DNA from: Candidatus Tanganyikabacteria bacterium
GTDB taxonomy: Bacteria > Cyanobacteriota > Sericytochromatia > S15B-MN24 > VGJW01
Length of the DNA: 64,000 nt
Reading direction: 5' to 3'
NCBI GenBank assembly: GCA_016867265.1
Contig: VGJW01000002.1
Span: 124,001 to 188,000, forward strand
The position numbers and the translations under genes are program-made. Below are positions 34,928 through 43,914 of this stretch, one piece after another; the first letter of the stretch is position 1; each line of letters begins with the position of its first letter. A model generated the notes under the pieces. The model did no database searches, was not told the origin of the DNA, and saw only the letters and a list, made by a program, of their open reading frames with translations.

Positions 34928-35350
34928 ATGCCGGACGCCGAGTTGCTGCGGCAGTCAGGCTTGCGGGTCACGCCGCAACGCCTGGCCATCCTCGAGGAGT
35001 TTGCCGCATTGTCCGCAGGCACCCATCTTTCCGCCGAGGATCTGCACGCCCGTCTGGTACAGCAACGCTCGGGCATCAGCCTCGCCACGACCTACCGGAC
35101 GCTCAACCTGTTGGTTCGACTGGGCCACCTGCGCGAGCACGACTTCACGGAGGGGCACCGGCACTACGAGTGGGTCCGCCACGCCGATCCCCAGCATCAC
35201 CATATCGTCTGCGTCGTTTGCTTGCGGCCGGTCGAGTTCGCGGAGTCTGCCGTCGGGGAGTTGGCCCGGGAGGTCGCTGAACGGCATGGTTTCGCGTTGT
35301 CGGCCTTCGAGTTCGAGGTGCGCGGAGTCTGCGCGACCTGCCAAGGTTAA
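34928..35350 (+). CDS. Fur-family transcriptional regulator
   Basis: A 140-residue protein starting MPDAELLRQSGLRVTPQRLAI with AAGG 7 nt upstream. The winged helix (SLATTYRTLNLLVRLGHL) binds DNA. The dimerisation domain has the HHHIVC metal site and two CxxC pairs (CVVC, CATC) for structural zinc. Fur, PerR and Zur cannot be separated with confidence. The YEWVRH stretch and HHHIVCVVC are compatible with Fur or PerR, and dps at the window edge would be a natural target of either. It is co-transcribed with the histidine kinase and followed by a terminator. Confidence 0.85.
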   Translation: MPDAELLRQSGLRVTPQRLAILEEFAALSAGTHLSAEDLHARLVQQRSGISLATTYRTLNLLVRLGHLREHDFTEGHRHYEWVRHADPQHHHIVCVVCLRPVEFAESAVGELAREVAERHGFALSAFEFEVRGVCATCQG

Positions 35351-35380
35351 GGCGCGGCAAGTCCTCGGAGGAAGCGTTTC

Positions 35381-35406
35381 TCCGGGACTTTCCCGGACCT
35401 TTGTTC
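35381..35406 (+). terminator. Rho-independent-like terminator after fur
   Basis: A perfect 7-bp stem (TCCGGGA, loop CTT, TCCCGGA) 30 nt past the fur stop is followed by CCTTTGTTC. Confidence 0.55.
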
Positions 35407-35636
35407 AGGGGGCTGTCAAGCAGCCGTAAAAATGGGGTATGATGCGTTGGAGAGGCCATGGGCGCTGGCACGCGCGGCATGGTCCGGGAACCCCGCGGTG
35501 GGGTCTTCACCAGAATTTATACGCAAATTCAGGCGACGACCCGTAAGCTTGGTCCCCCTCCCGGCGACAAGACTATGGGGATGCCCTCGTGTCCCCCCCC
35601 TGATCCCGTTCCAAGCCTCGTTGCGAGGAGGTCGTG
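35407..35636 (+). promoter_or_regulatory. Non-coding upstream region of the 996-residue LysM protein gene
   Basis: No gene is visible here. It holds a small hairpin (GGCTG-TCAAG-CAGCC), then GTAAAAATGGGGTATGAT with a plausible -10 (TATGAT at 35439-35444). Further down is a 6-bp inverted repeat GAATTT/AAATTC at 35513-35530 that may be an operator. The region ends with an excellent AGGAGG 5 nt before the ATG at 35637. Confidence 0.4.
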
Positions 35637-38627
35637 ATGTCCGGCGTTTCCAACTCGTCGATCGGTGGTTCCGGTTACGCTGCACGGTCCCTGCCGGAGG
35701 AGCGCTACGACCTTCCTGCCGTCGACCCCGCGCGTCGTCGGGAACTCGAGGAGGACCTGGACTCGGGCTATGTCCGCGAGAAGCAGGGCCGCGGCCTCTT
35801 CGGCCACGTGGCCGATGTGTTTGTCGGTGGCGGCGAAGCCATCTGGGACATGGCCAAAGGCGTCGGCACGATGATTGCCCACCCCATCCAGACCATCAAG
35901 GGCATCGGCTATGCCATCACGCATCCTGCCGCCCTGATCAGTGCGTTCGTCGATCCTTACACCTCGGCCATCAAGGAAGGTCGGCCGGGCAAGGCTCTCG
36001 GTCGTGGCATTGTCGAGATCGGTTCGTTCTTCATCGGCGGCGGCGCCGCTTCCGGCGGGGCCAAGGGCGTGGGTGCGGCCACCAAGGGGGCTGCGACCAC
36101 CACCAATGCGGTCGTCAAAGGTGCTGCGGCGGCCGAGAAGACGGCGACGGTCGCAGGCAAGCTCTCTTATGGCATGCGCCTGACGCGGGGTGTCGACAAG
36201 GTGCTGGGCAAGGCGAAGCTGCTGCAGGATGCCGCCGCTGCCGCCAAGGCCTCCGGCGCCACGGCCAACGCCGCGAAGCTCTCGGCCCAGGCCGCCAAGC
36301 TCACCGAGTACGCAGGTGTCCTGAAGAAGGCCGCCCAGGTCGCGGCCGCTGGTGACACGGCGGCCATTGCCGCCGCCAGGGCAAGCGTTCAGGCCGGCAT
36401 GAAGACCTCGGGCATGGCGGCGGCTTTCAAGGCTTCCTCCGCCCTGCAAGGGGCCAGTCAGGCGGCGGGTCGCGTCGCGGCCGGTGCTGCCAAGGTCGTC
36501 TCGGGTGCCGACAAGGCCGGTGATGCCGGTCGTCTTGCTTCGCGTCTCGCGCAGAAACCCGTGATGACGGGTGCTGCCAAGGCTGCGCTCAAGGAGGCGG
36601 GCATTACCAACAAGCTTGGTTCCGCCGGTCTCGCGGCGGCACACCAGACCTACTGGCAGGCTCGTGCCGCCGGCCAGGCCGTGCCTGCGGCCAAGGCTGC
36701 CGCGGCGGCCAAGGCTGCCGAGGTGATGGGTCTCGCCAAGGATGCCGCGGCGGTCCGCAAGTTGGTGGATAGCGCCCGGTTGACGGGCGCCGCCGCCGAT
36801 GCGTCCAAGTGGTTCACCCGCACGGGTTACGTCGAGCGACCGCTCGTGAACGGTGCGCGGTTCGTTGGCAAGGGTGTCGATCGGGGCATTGCCAGCACCG
36901 TCAAGGTCGGCACCTATCTCGGCAACGAAGTGGCTTCGGCAGCGGGACGAATCGGCAATGTCGTCAGCCAGATCGGTCAGATGACGCTCAAGGATCTCAT
37001 CCTTGCGCCAGTCCGGTTGCCCGGCAAGGTCATCAGATCGGCGGGCGAGGTCCTGCGGAGCGCCGCGGCGACGCTCTCGAGCATCAATGTCGGGCAGATC
37101 GTCACGGCGCCCGTCCGCGCCATCGGCCGTGGCCTGACGGCCGTAGGCTCGATGACGGTCTCCGAGCTCATCCAGTCCATCATCAAGGCACCTGGGACCT
37201 TGGCCGCAGCCGCGCTTGCGGCCCCGGCCTCCCTGTTCGTGCCCGCCCTGGGCGTGGCGGGTCTTGCCAACCGCGTGGGGCAAGGCACGCTGGGTGACGT
37301 CCGTCGCGACTACGACGACCTGTATGTCGACAGGCCCCCGGCCAGTGCGGACCCCGCCGCCAATGCCCCCCTGTCCGAGGATCGCATCCAAGCCGTTGCC
37401 GAGCGTTACGGCCTGCTGCCCACCTCGCGGAATGTCGAGGCGTTCGTCAAGGAGATCCGCAGCTATGAGAAGGATTCCATCGGCCCCGACACCGGAACAC
37501 CCGAGCAGGTCCGCCAGCTTCAGACCGTCCTGCGCGCCTACGGTTACAAGGTTGACCCGTCCGGGACCTTCGACGACGCTACGGCTGAGGCCGTGATCGA
37601 CTTCAAGCAGCGGCACGGCATCACCCAGTCCTACCGGCTGGCCGACGGCCAGCCCGCGGTCAACGAGTACGTCGATGACCGGACTGCCGCCCTCCTCGTC
37701 GAGGCGATGAAGGCTGGCGAGCGTGCGGGGCAGCCCGTCAAGGTCAAGGCCGAGCCGGCGCTCGAAGGTCCCTCCGTGGATGTGCCGTCCGAAGAAGAGC
37801 CTGCGTCGCCTGCTCCCCAGGCCGGCAAGCCCGGTGCGGACAAGCCCGCGGCCAAGGAACCCGCTGCCGAGACCCCGGTCGAGGAGCCCAGAATCGTTGA
37901 TCCTGCCGCCCCTGCCGCGCCTGAGGCTCCCGCGGCGCCCAAGGAACTGACGTATGTTGTGACCAAGGATGATCGGCAGGCGGGCCTGTCGGGGATTGCC
38001 AAGCGCTACCTGGGCAGCGAGTCGCGGTGGCGCGAGATCTACAATCTCAACAAGGACCTGATCGGTGCCAACGCCAACATGATCCACATCAGCCAGACCC
38101 TGAAGATGCCGGCTGACGCCAAGGGCCTCCCGGGGCAGCAGGCAGCTGCGGCGCCCGCAAAGCCTGCCGACAAGCCCCAGGCCGCCCAGCCCGTGGCCCC
38201 GGCGGAAAACCCTCAGGCCTCAAAGCCTGCGGACAAGCCCCAAGCCGCGACGCCTGCCGCTCCGGCAGACAAGCGCCTGACGGACGCCCAGGTTGCCGAG
38301 TACGCCAAGCAGTATGGCCTGAAGGCCGAGCGGGCCAACATCGAGGCCTTCGTTGCCGAGGTGGCCTCGTACCCCGAAGCCGCCGTCGGACCGGACACCG
38401 GTGATGCCGATACCATTCGCAGTCTCCAGCTCGTGCTGGGCAAGCTGGGCTTCAAGGTCGCGGCGAATGGCCAGTTTGACGATGCTACGGCCGAGGCTGT
38501 CATTGCCTTCAAGCAGAGGCAGGGGCTCAAGCAGGCCTACCGCCTGGCGAGCGGCGAATATGCCATCAACGAGTACGTGGACGAAGCCACGGCGGCCCGG
38601 ATGGCCGAGTTGCTGGCCGGCAAGTAG
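35637..38627 (+). CDS. Large Ala-rich protein: toxin-carrier-like N terminus, two peptidoglycan-binding-like domains flanking LysM
   Basis: A 996-residue protein without a classical signal peptide. Residues about 55-135 (FVGGGEAIWDMAKGVGTMI, AHPIQTIKGIGYAITHPAA, GRGIVEIGSFFIGGGAA) resemble the hydrophobic pre-toxin segment of polymorphic or secreted toxins. Residues 140-560 are Ala/Lys-rich helices. A domain at about 578-700 (FDDATAEAVIDFKQRHGI) fits a peptidoglycan-binding fold. LysM follows at about 768-824 (YLGSESRWREIYNLNKDLI). A second copy of the first domain occupies about 878-996, nearly colinear with it. Pro/Ala/Lys linkers separate them. It looks like an envelope- or wall-associated structural or delivery protein. 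No nuclease or other toxin domain is recognised at the C terminus. Confidence 0.7.
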   Translation: MSGVSNSSIGGSGYAARSLPEERYDLPAVDPARRRELEEDLDSGYVREKQGRGLFGHVADVFVGGGEAIWDMAKGVGTMIAHPIQTIKGIGYAITHPAALISAFVDPYTSAIKEGRPGKALGRGIVEIGSFFIGGGAASGGAKGVGAATKGAATTTNAVVKGAAAAEKTATVAGKLSYGMRLTRGVDKVLGKAKLLQDAAAAAKASGATANAAKLSAQAAKLTEYAGVLKKAAQVAAAGDTAAIAAARASVQAGMKTSGMAAAFKASSALQGASQAAGRVAAGAAKVVSGADKAGDAGRLASRLAQKPVMTGAAKAALKEAGITNKLGSAGLAAAHQTYWQARAAGQAVPAAKAAAAAKAAEVMGLAKDAAAVRKLVDSARLTGAAADASKWFTRTGYVERPLVNGARFVGKGVDRGIASTVKVGTYLGNEVASAAGRIGNVVSQIGQMTLKDLILAPVRLPGKVIRSAGEVLRSAAATLSSINVGQIVTAPVRAIGRGLTAVGSMTVSELIQSIIKAPGTLAAAALAAPASLFVPALGVAGLANRVGQGTLGDVRRDYDDLYVDRPPASADPAANAPLSEDRIQAVAERYGLLPTSRNVEAFVKEIRSYEKDSIGPDTGTPEQVRQLQTVLRAYGYKVDPSGTFDDATAEAVIDFKQRHGITQSYRLADGQPAVNEYVDDRTAALLVEAMKAGERAGQPVKVKAEPALEGPSVDVPSEEEPASPAPQAGKPGADKPAAKEPAAETPVEEPRIVDPAAPAAPEAPAAPKELTYVVTKDDRQAGLSGIAKRYLGSESRWREIYNLNKDLIGANANMIHISQTLKMPADAKGLPGQQAAAAPAKPADKPQAAQPVAPAENPQASKPADKPQAATPAAPADKRLTDAQVAEYAKQYGLKAERANIEAFVAEVASYPEAAVGPDTGDADTIRSLQLVLGKLGFKVAANGQFDDATAEAVIAFKQRQGLKQAYRLASGEYAINEYVDEATAARMAELLAGK

Positions 38628-38646
38628 GCCACGGCCAACGTGCTGA

Positions 38647-38672
38647 AGCGGGTCCTCGCAAGAGGACCCGCT
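38647..38672 (+). terminator. Hairpin with GCAA tetraloop after the LysM protein gene
   Basis: A perfect 11-bp stem (AGCGGGTCCTC and its complement) closed by a GCAA tetraloop starts 19 nt past the stop codon. Only a short T run follows (GCGCTTTG), but the stem is very stable. Confidence 0.6.
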
Positions 38673-38697
38673 GGCGCTTTGGGGGGGCCTGTTGGCG

Positions 38698-38706
38698 TGG
38701 TAACAT
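38698..38706 (+). promoter_or_regulatory. Extended -10 promoter of valS
   Basis: TGG precedes TAACAT 30 nt before the valS start, placing the transcript start near 38713. The leader carries a GGGGAGG ribosome site. Confidence 0.45.
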
Positions 38707-38736
38707 GACACCTTGGGCTGGGGCGGGGAGGCCGTG

Positions 38737-41394
38737 ATGGAACAGGTCGAGACCGGTATGGCCAAGGCCTACGAGCCGGGTGCCGTAGAGCCGTTCTGGC
38801 TCGGCAAGTGGCAAGAGCTGGGGGCCTTTTCAAGTCCCGAGTTGCCCGAAGGGCCAACTTGGACCGCGCCCTGTCCACCCCCCAACGTGACGGGCGCCTT
38901 GCACATGGGCCACGCCGTGAACGGCACGCTTCAGGACGTGCTGGCGCGATCGATGCGGATGCGGGGGCACGTCGTCCGCTGGCAACCCGGGACCGACCAT
39001 GCCGGCATCTCCACCCAGATGGTGGTCGAGCGGAAGCTGCACCGCGAGGAGGGCAAGACGCGCCATGATCTGGGACGCGAGGCGTTCCTCGGCCGTGTCT
39101 GGGAATGGAAGGAGGCCTCGGGCAACCAGATCATCAACCAGTTCCGCAGGCTCGGGACCTCACTCGACTTCGACCGATGGCAGTTCACGATGGATCCGGA
39201 ATACAGCCGTGCTGTTCGCACGGCCTTCGTGCGCCTCTTCGACAAGGGCCTGGTCTTCCGGGGCAAGAGGATGATCAACTGGTGCCCGCGTTGCCTGACC
39301 AGTCTGTCCGACCTCGAGGTCAAGCACGAGGAACGCGAAGGCCGGCTTTATCGGGTCCGGTACCTTGCGGAAGACGGCCACGGCGCCATCGAGATTGCGA
39401 CCGTGCGCCCGGAAACGATCCTTGCCGACTCGGCCGTTGCCGTCCATCCCGACGATGCACGACATGCTGCCCTGCTGGGACGCAGGGTTCGGGTACCCCT
39501 TGGGGGGCGCAGCGTGCCCGTCATCGCCGACAGCTATGTCGATCCCGAGTTCGGGACGGGGGGCCTGAAGGTCACCCCGGCTCACGATCCCAATGACTGG
39601 GAGATTGGCCAACGCCACGGGCTCGAGGTCCTCGACCTGCTGACGGCCGACGGTCGCCTTGAGGCCTGGACGGGCGAGCCTTGGGCCGGAAGCGACCGTT
39701 TCGAGGCACGTGCCCGCTTCGTCGAGGCACTCGAACTCGAGGGACTGCTGGTCGCCAGTGAGCCCTACGTGCATCAGGTGGGGACCTGCGAGCGCTGCGC
39801 CACGGTCATCGAGCCGCGCCTGTCCGAGCAGTGGTGGGTCAGGATGTCGGAGCTTGCGGCTCCGGCCATCGCCGCGGCCGAGTCCGGTGACCTGCGCTTC
39901 CACCCCGAGCGCTGGCGGGACGTCTACCTTGATTGGCTCCATCACGTCCGGGATTGGTGCATTTCGCGGCAGCTCTGGTGGGGGCATCGCATCCCGGTCT
40001 TCACCTGCACCGAGGGGCACGTGCGCGCCTCGGTCGATGACCTCGAGGCTTGTCCCGAATGCGGTGCCGGCGTCACGCAGGATCCGGACGTGCTCGATAC
40101 GTGGTTCTCGAGTGCACTATGGCCCTTTGCCACCCAGGGATGGCCCGACCGGACTCCGGCATATGACCGCTACTTCCCTGCGCAACTGCTGTCGACGGCC
40201 CGGGACATCATGGCCCTCTGGGTGGCGCGGATGGTGTTCATGTCCTTGGAGTTGACAGGCAAGCTGCCCTTCCGGGACGTCGTCATCCACGCGACCATCA
40301 TGACCCGTGATGGCAAGCGCATGAGCAAGTCCAAGGGGACGGGCGTGGACCCGCTGGACATGCTGGAGCAGTACGGCACGGATGCATGTCGGTGGTGGAT
40401 GGCCGGCGCCGGGACAGCTGCGCAGGACGTCAACTTCATGCCGGAGAAGATCGAGGCCGCGCGCAATTTCTGCAACAAGGTCTGGAATGCCGCGCGCTTC
40501 TCCATGATGTCCCTGCCGGAAGGCGAGGGCACTTGGCAGCGCCTTCAGGCCGAACCGCCCTCGACCGCACTCGAGGATCGCTGGATCCTGTCGTGCCTGA
40601 GCCGGACGATCCAGCAGGTCGACCGCGCCTTGGAGAGTTATCAGCTTCACTTGGCCACCGAGGCCTTGCAGGGCTTCGCCTGGTCCGAGTTCTGCGACTG
40701 GTGGCTCGAGGCAGCCAAGCCTCGCCTTCGCGCCGGGGAGCCTGCGGCGCAGGCGACCTTGCGCAAGGTGCTTGGCGAGTTGTTGGCCCTTTTGCATCCC
40801 TTTGTTCCTTTCCTGTCGGAAGAGGTTCACGCGCAGATGGTGCGGGCCGGCCTCGCCGAGCCCGTCGACACACTTCTGCGTCGGCACTGGCCCGAGGCGG
40901 CTCCCCGGGACCAGGAAGCCGAGGAGGTATTCGGGCGTGCCATTGAGGTGGTCCGGGCCGTCCGGACCCTGCGGCAGGAGCTCGACGTGCCTCCAGCCAA
41001 GAAGGCCGAGCGCCTGATTCTCGAGGGATCCGAGGCAGACTTGGCGGGTCTTCGCGCCTTGGCCGGCGTGCTGGCCCTGCTGGCGCGCGCCGAGGACCTC
41101 GAGTTCCGTGAGGATCCCTGGTCCGGCAAGGGCAGTGCCTCGGTGGTCGTCCGTGGCCTGACAGTCCATATGCCGCTGGGCGGTTTGCTTGACCTCGACA
41201 AGGAGCGCGAGCGGCTGGCCCAGGCCCTCGAGGCCACCAGGGCCGAGGAGGCGCGCCTTGCGGGGCAGCTTGCCAACGAAGCCTTCGTAGCCAAGGCTCC
41301 TGCGGCCGTGGTCGACAAACTGCGGCAGCGGTCCGCAGAGGTCGCCGAGCAGGAGCGGGCTATTGGCCGGCGCCTGCGCCTGCTGGAGGTCTGA
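38737..41394 (+). CDS. valS: Valyl-tRNA synthetase
   Basis: An 885-residue class I synthetase. The catalytic HIGH motif reads PNVTGALHMGHAVNG. The KMSKS loop reads GKRMSKSKGTG, with Arg for the first Lys. GTDHAGISTQMVVE, NWCPRCLTSLSDLEV and the editing (CP1) domain around HPDDARHAALLGRRV identify ValRS and not Ile- or LeuRS. The C-terminal coiled coil (DLDKERERLAQALEATRAEE) that contacts the tRNA elbow is complete. The start at 38737 is preceded by GGGGAGG; a GTG one codon earlier is possible. namZ follows 4 nt after the stop. Confidence 0.96.
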   Translation: MEQVETGMAKAYEPGAVEPFWLGKWQELGAFSSPELPEGPTWTAPCPPPNVTGALHMGHAVNGTLQDVLARSMRMRGHVVRWQPGTDHAGISTQMVVERKLHREEGKTRHDLGREAFLGRVWEWKEASGNQIINQFRRLGTSLDFDRWQFTMDPEYSRAVRTAFVRLFDKGLVFRGKRMINWCPRCLTSLSDLEVKHEEREGRLYRVRYLAEDGHGAIEIATVRPETILADSAVAVHPDDARHAALLGRRVRVPLGGRSVPVIADSYVDPEFGTGGLKVTPAHDPNDWEIGQRHGLEVLDLLTADGRLEAWTGEPWAGSDRFEARARFVEALELEGLLVASEPYVHQVGTCERCATVIEPRLSEQWWVRMSELAAPAIAAAESGDLRFHPERWRDVYLDWLHHVRDWCISRQLWWGHRIPVFTCTEGHVRASVDDLEACPECGAGVTQDPDVLDTWFSSALWPFATQGWPDRTPAYDRYFPAQLLSTARDIMALWVARMVFMSLELTGKLPFRDVVIHATIMTRDGKRMSKSKGTGVDPLDMLEQYGTDACRWWMAGAGTAAQDVNFMPEKIEAARNFCNKVWNAARFSMMSLPEGEGTWQRLQAEPPSTALEDRWILSCLSRTIQQVDRALESYQLHLATEALQGFAWSEFCDWWLEAAKPRLRAGEPAAQATLRKVLGELLALLHPFVPFLSEEVHAQMVRAGLAEPVDTLLRRHWPEAAPRDQEAEEVFGRAIEVVRAVRTLRQELDVPPAKKAERLILEGSEADLAGLRALAGVLALLARAEDLEFREDPWSGKGSASVVVRGLTVHMPLGGLLDLDKERERLAQALEATRAEEARLAGQLANEAFVAKAPAAVVDKLRQRSAEVAEQERAIGRRLRLLEV

Positions 41395-41398
41395 GTCC

Positions 41399-42685
41399 TT
41401 GGCAGCAGGCCTCCGCTTCGCTTGGTGCCCCATCCTGGCGCTGATGGCCGGCTTGCTGCTCCTGCCGGTTGCTCCGGCTGCGGCGGTCAGGGATGTCAGG
41501 ACCGGGGCCGAGCGCATTCTCGACGGTACGTGGCCCCAGCCCCAGGGCCTCAAGGTGGGACTCGTCACGCACGGTGCTGCCGTGACCCGGACCGGGGAGC
41601 GGGACGTCGAGGCGCTTGTCGCGCGCGGGCCTTGGCAGGTCGTTCGCCTCTTCACGCCGGAGCATGGTCTGGATGCGGCCCTTCAGGGGCGTATCCAGGA
41701 TGGCCGTGTCGAGATGCATACGCCGGAGGGAACCCGGTCGCTGCCTGTACGCAGCTTGTATGGCGCCCGCCTGAAGCCCGTGGCGGAGGATCTGGAGGGT
41801 CTGGACGCCCTGGTGTTCGATCTTCAGGATGTCGGTGCGCGCTTCTATACCTATGGGTCGACGCTGAAGAAGGTCATGGAGGCGGCCGCCGAGCACGGGC
41901 TGCGAACCATCGTGCTGGACAGGCCGAATCCGCTGGGGGGAGAGGTCCTCGAGGGGGGGGTGCTCGATCCGGCTTTCCTCTCATTCACGGGACCGGCAGC
42001 CGTTGCCGTTCGCCATGGGCTGACCATGGGCGAGTTGGCGCAATGGTTCCACGGGACGGTCGGCGGCAACCTCGAGGTCGTCCCCGTGGCTGGTTTGCAC
42101 CGCCGAGACATGTGGCAGGATCTTGACCGGACCTGGACCGCCCCCAGCCCGGCCATGACCTCTCTCGAATCGGCATGGCTCTACCCCGGCGCGTGTTTCT
42201 TCGAGGCCACGAGCGTCGATGTCCGCGTGGGCGAACGCCCCTTCACCACTTGGGCCGCCCCTTGGCTGGATGCCCGTGGACTCGCCGCCCATCTGGCCGC
42301 GCTCGGCTTGCCGGGTGTCGCCGTCAGCTCGCGTGTCATGCCCATGGGCACAATCCGGACGCGGGACCTCTGGGAGCGCCACGAGGGACCGCGTACGCTC
42401 GGCCGCACGTCCGGATCGGATCCCTTTCCCGCAGTCGTCCTCGAGGTCACGGATCCCGCGGCCTTCCGTCCCGTGACGCTGGCTGTTCATGCGCTGGTCT
42501 GGATCCGCAAGCATCACGGTGCCTCGATGGCACTGGAGCCCAAGGGGTTCGACCGGATGGCCGGGACGGACCGCCTGCGGTTGGGGTTGCTCGAGGGACG
42601 GGACGCCGAGACCCTGCTGACGGATTGGACTTCGGGCCTGAACGGACACGCGCCGTTGTGGCGGAAGGTCCACCTCTATCGCTGA
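41399..42685 (+). CDS. NamZ-like exo-beta-N-acetylmuramidase (DUF1343), secreted
   Basis: A 428-residue protein. The TTG start has GGAGG 9 nt upstream, inside the valS stop region, and opens a signal peptide (ILALMAGLLLLPVAPAAA). Family motifs are GLKVGLVTHGAAVTRTG, VVRLFTPEHGLDAALQG, FDLQDVGARFYTYGSTL, IVLDRPNPLGGEVLEG and VRHGLTMGELAQWFHG. DUF1343 was shown to be an exo-acting muramidase that releases terminal N-acetylmuramic acid from peptidoglycan fragments, so cell-wall recycling is the likely role. It appears coupled to valS and to the following barrel-like gene (ATGA-type overlap). Confidence 0.87.
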   Translation: MAAGLRFAWCPILALMAGLLLLPVAPAAAVRDVRTGAERILDGTWPQPQGLKVGLVTHGAAVTRTGERDVEALVARGPWQVVRLFTPEHGLDAALQGRIQDGRVEMHTPEGTRSLPVRSLYGARLKPVAEDLEGLDALVFDLQDVGARFYTYGSTLKKVMEAAAEHGLRTIVLDRPNPLGGEVLEGGVLDPAFLSFTGPAAVAVRHGLTMGELAQWFHGTVGGNLEVVPVAGLHRRDMWQDLDRTWTAPSPAMTSLESAWLYPGACFFEATSVDVRVGERPFTTWAAPWLDARGLAAHLAALGLPGVAVSSRVMPMGTIRTRDLWERHEGPRTLGRTSGSDPFPAVVLEVTDPAAFRPVTLAVHALVWIRKHHGASMALEPKGFDRMAGTDRLRLGLLEGRDAETLLTDWTSGLNGHAPLWRKVHLYR

Positions 42686-43641
42686 TGGCCTTCGATCTTC
42701 AGCCGATGGCCCGTCTCGACATGGGCTACCTGTCACTGCCGCCCTCGCCCGGCACGGCATCCCATGCCCCTGAAGTCCTGACGCCAGCCTTGCGAGGTGG
42801 TCTGGGCGTCAATCTCCTGCCTGGGGTCGATGCTCGCCTCGTGCTGGGCGTCATGCCGGCCGAAGCTGCCGGACGCCGGGGGGTGGGACTCCGCGAGGCG
42901 GCCGTGACGTGGCAGCCTGCCGGTGGACTCAGGCTTTCGGGCGGGCAGTTGCGGCTGCCTTGGCAGGAGCTGGAGGACAGGACCTCGTTCGGCCAGTGGT
43001 TTCAGGGTGGCCTGATGGGCACCGCGGGCTTCCTCGAGCCGGCCGGACTCGGCGGCGGCGCGTCGCTGGACTGGGGTGATGAGGACGTGGAGGGGGGTGT
43101 GGCGCTTGCCGCCGTGGCGTCGGAGGGCTGGCTGGGTGGAGCGGGCACACGCTCCGGGCCACTCGTGCCCGCGTTCTGGGGTCGGGGCCCCGCCGTTCAG
43201 GGACATCTGCGGACACGTTTGCCGTGGCTGGGCAACTGGGCACTTGGTGGCCGTTACAACCTGGCCGACGACCAGCAGGTGATGGCGATGGGCCACGGGC
43301 ACGCCGGCCCGATGGCGTGGTTGGCTGCGGCCGGTGCCTCGTCCTCTGCCGCCGTCGGCGTGGACCTCGCGGCCCAGGCTGAGGTTCGCTGGTGGTGGAC
43401 AGGCGATGCCTCGCCACAGGCCACGGGGTCTTGGCTGGTGCTCTCCGGTCGTGGCCAGCGCAATACGGCTGTTTCCGAAGTCGCGTCTGCATCCTGGGAA
43501 GTGGGCCTTGGCGTGGGCGCGGCACCTGACGACCACACCTACGCCGTCACGGGCTTGTCGTGGCGCAAACGTCCGGGCGCCTCGGAACCGGAGTGGTGGT
43601 GGCGGACGGCCGTGTCTTGGCGCCTGCGGGAAGAGGATTGA
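42685..43641 (+). CDS. Putative beta-barrel outer-membrane protein
   Basis: A 318-residue protein. Its ATG overlaps the namZ stop by one base. The sequence is rich in alternating aromatic/hydrophobic and small residues (LRLSGGQLRLPWQEL, FGQWFQGGLMG, WLGNWALGGRYNLAD), compatible with a porin-like barrel; the end (WWWRTAVSWRLREED) lacks a terminal Phe. No signal peptide is visible at this start, which weakens the case. It may be an outer-membrane partner for muropeptide processing, inferred from its position after namZ. Confidence 0.45.
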   Translation: MAFDLQPMARLDMGYLSLPPSPGTASHAPEVLTPALRGGLGVNLLPGVDARLVLGVMPAEAAGRRGVGLREAAVTWQPAGGLRLSGGQLRLPWQELEDRTSFGQWFQGGLMGTAGFLEPAGLGGGASLDWGDEDVEGGVALAAVASEGWLGGAGTRSGPLVPAFWGRGPAVQGHLRTRLPWLGNWALGGRYNLADDQQVMAMGHGHAGPMAWLAAAGASSSAAVGVDLAAQAEVRWWWTGDASPQATGSWLVLSGRGQRNTAVSEVASASWEVGLGVGAAPDDHTYAVTGLSWRKRPGASEPEWWWRTAVSWRLREED

Positions 43642-43644
43642 GCG

Positions 43645-43914
43645 TCAGAAGCCCGTGGTCAGCAAGCGGCGCAGGACTTGGTAAATCACCTGGTAAGCCG
43701 CCATCGCGATGAGCGGCGAGATGTCGATCGGACCCATGCCCGGGACCAGCTTGCGGAAGGGCGCCAACGCCGGTTCGACGAGCCTGCTGATCCCGTTCAC
43801 GAGGGGATGGCTGCGGTCCATATTGGGGATCCAGCTCATCACCACCCAGACGAGCAGCAACAGGCTCCAGACGTTGTAGGCGAGATCGAGCAGGTCGACG
43901 AGCATGGCCGTCAT
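43645..43914 (-). CDS. YggT-family membrane protein
   Basis: An 89-residue protein with two hydrophobic helices. The first contains LLLLVWVVMSWIPNMDRSHP and the second PLIAMAAYQVIYQVL. PLVNGISRLVEPALAPFRKLVP is the conserved YggT/YlmG signature. In cyanobacteria and plastids the family affects nucleoid or thylakoid organisation; in Gram-positives it sits in the division cluster. The start overlaps the proC stop as ATGA. It is the last gene of the yggS-sepF-proC-yggT run. Confidence 0.88.
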   Translation of the reverse strand: MTAMLVDLLDLAYNVWSLLLLVWVVMSWIPNMDRSHPLVNGISRLVEPALAPFRKLVPGMGPIDISPLIAMAAYQVIYQVLRRLLTTGF

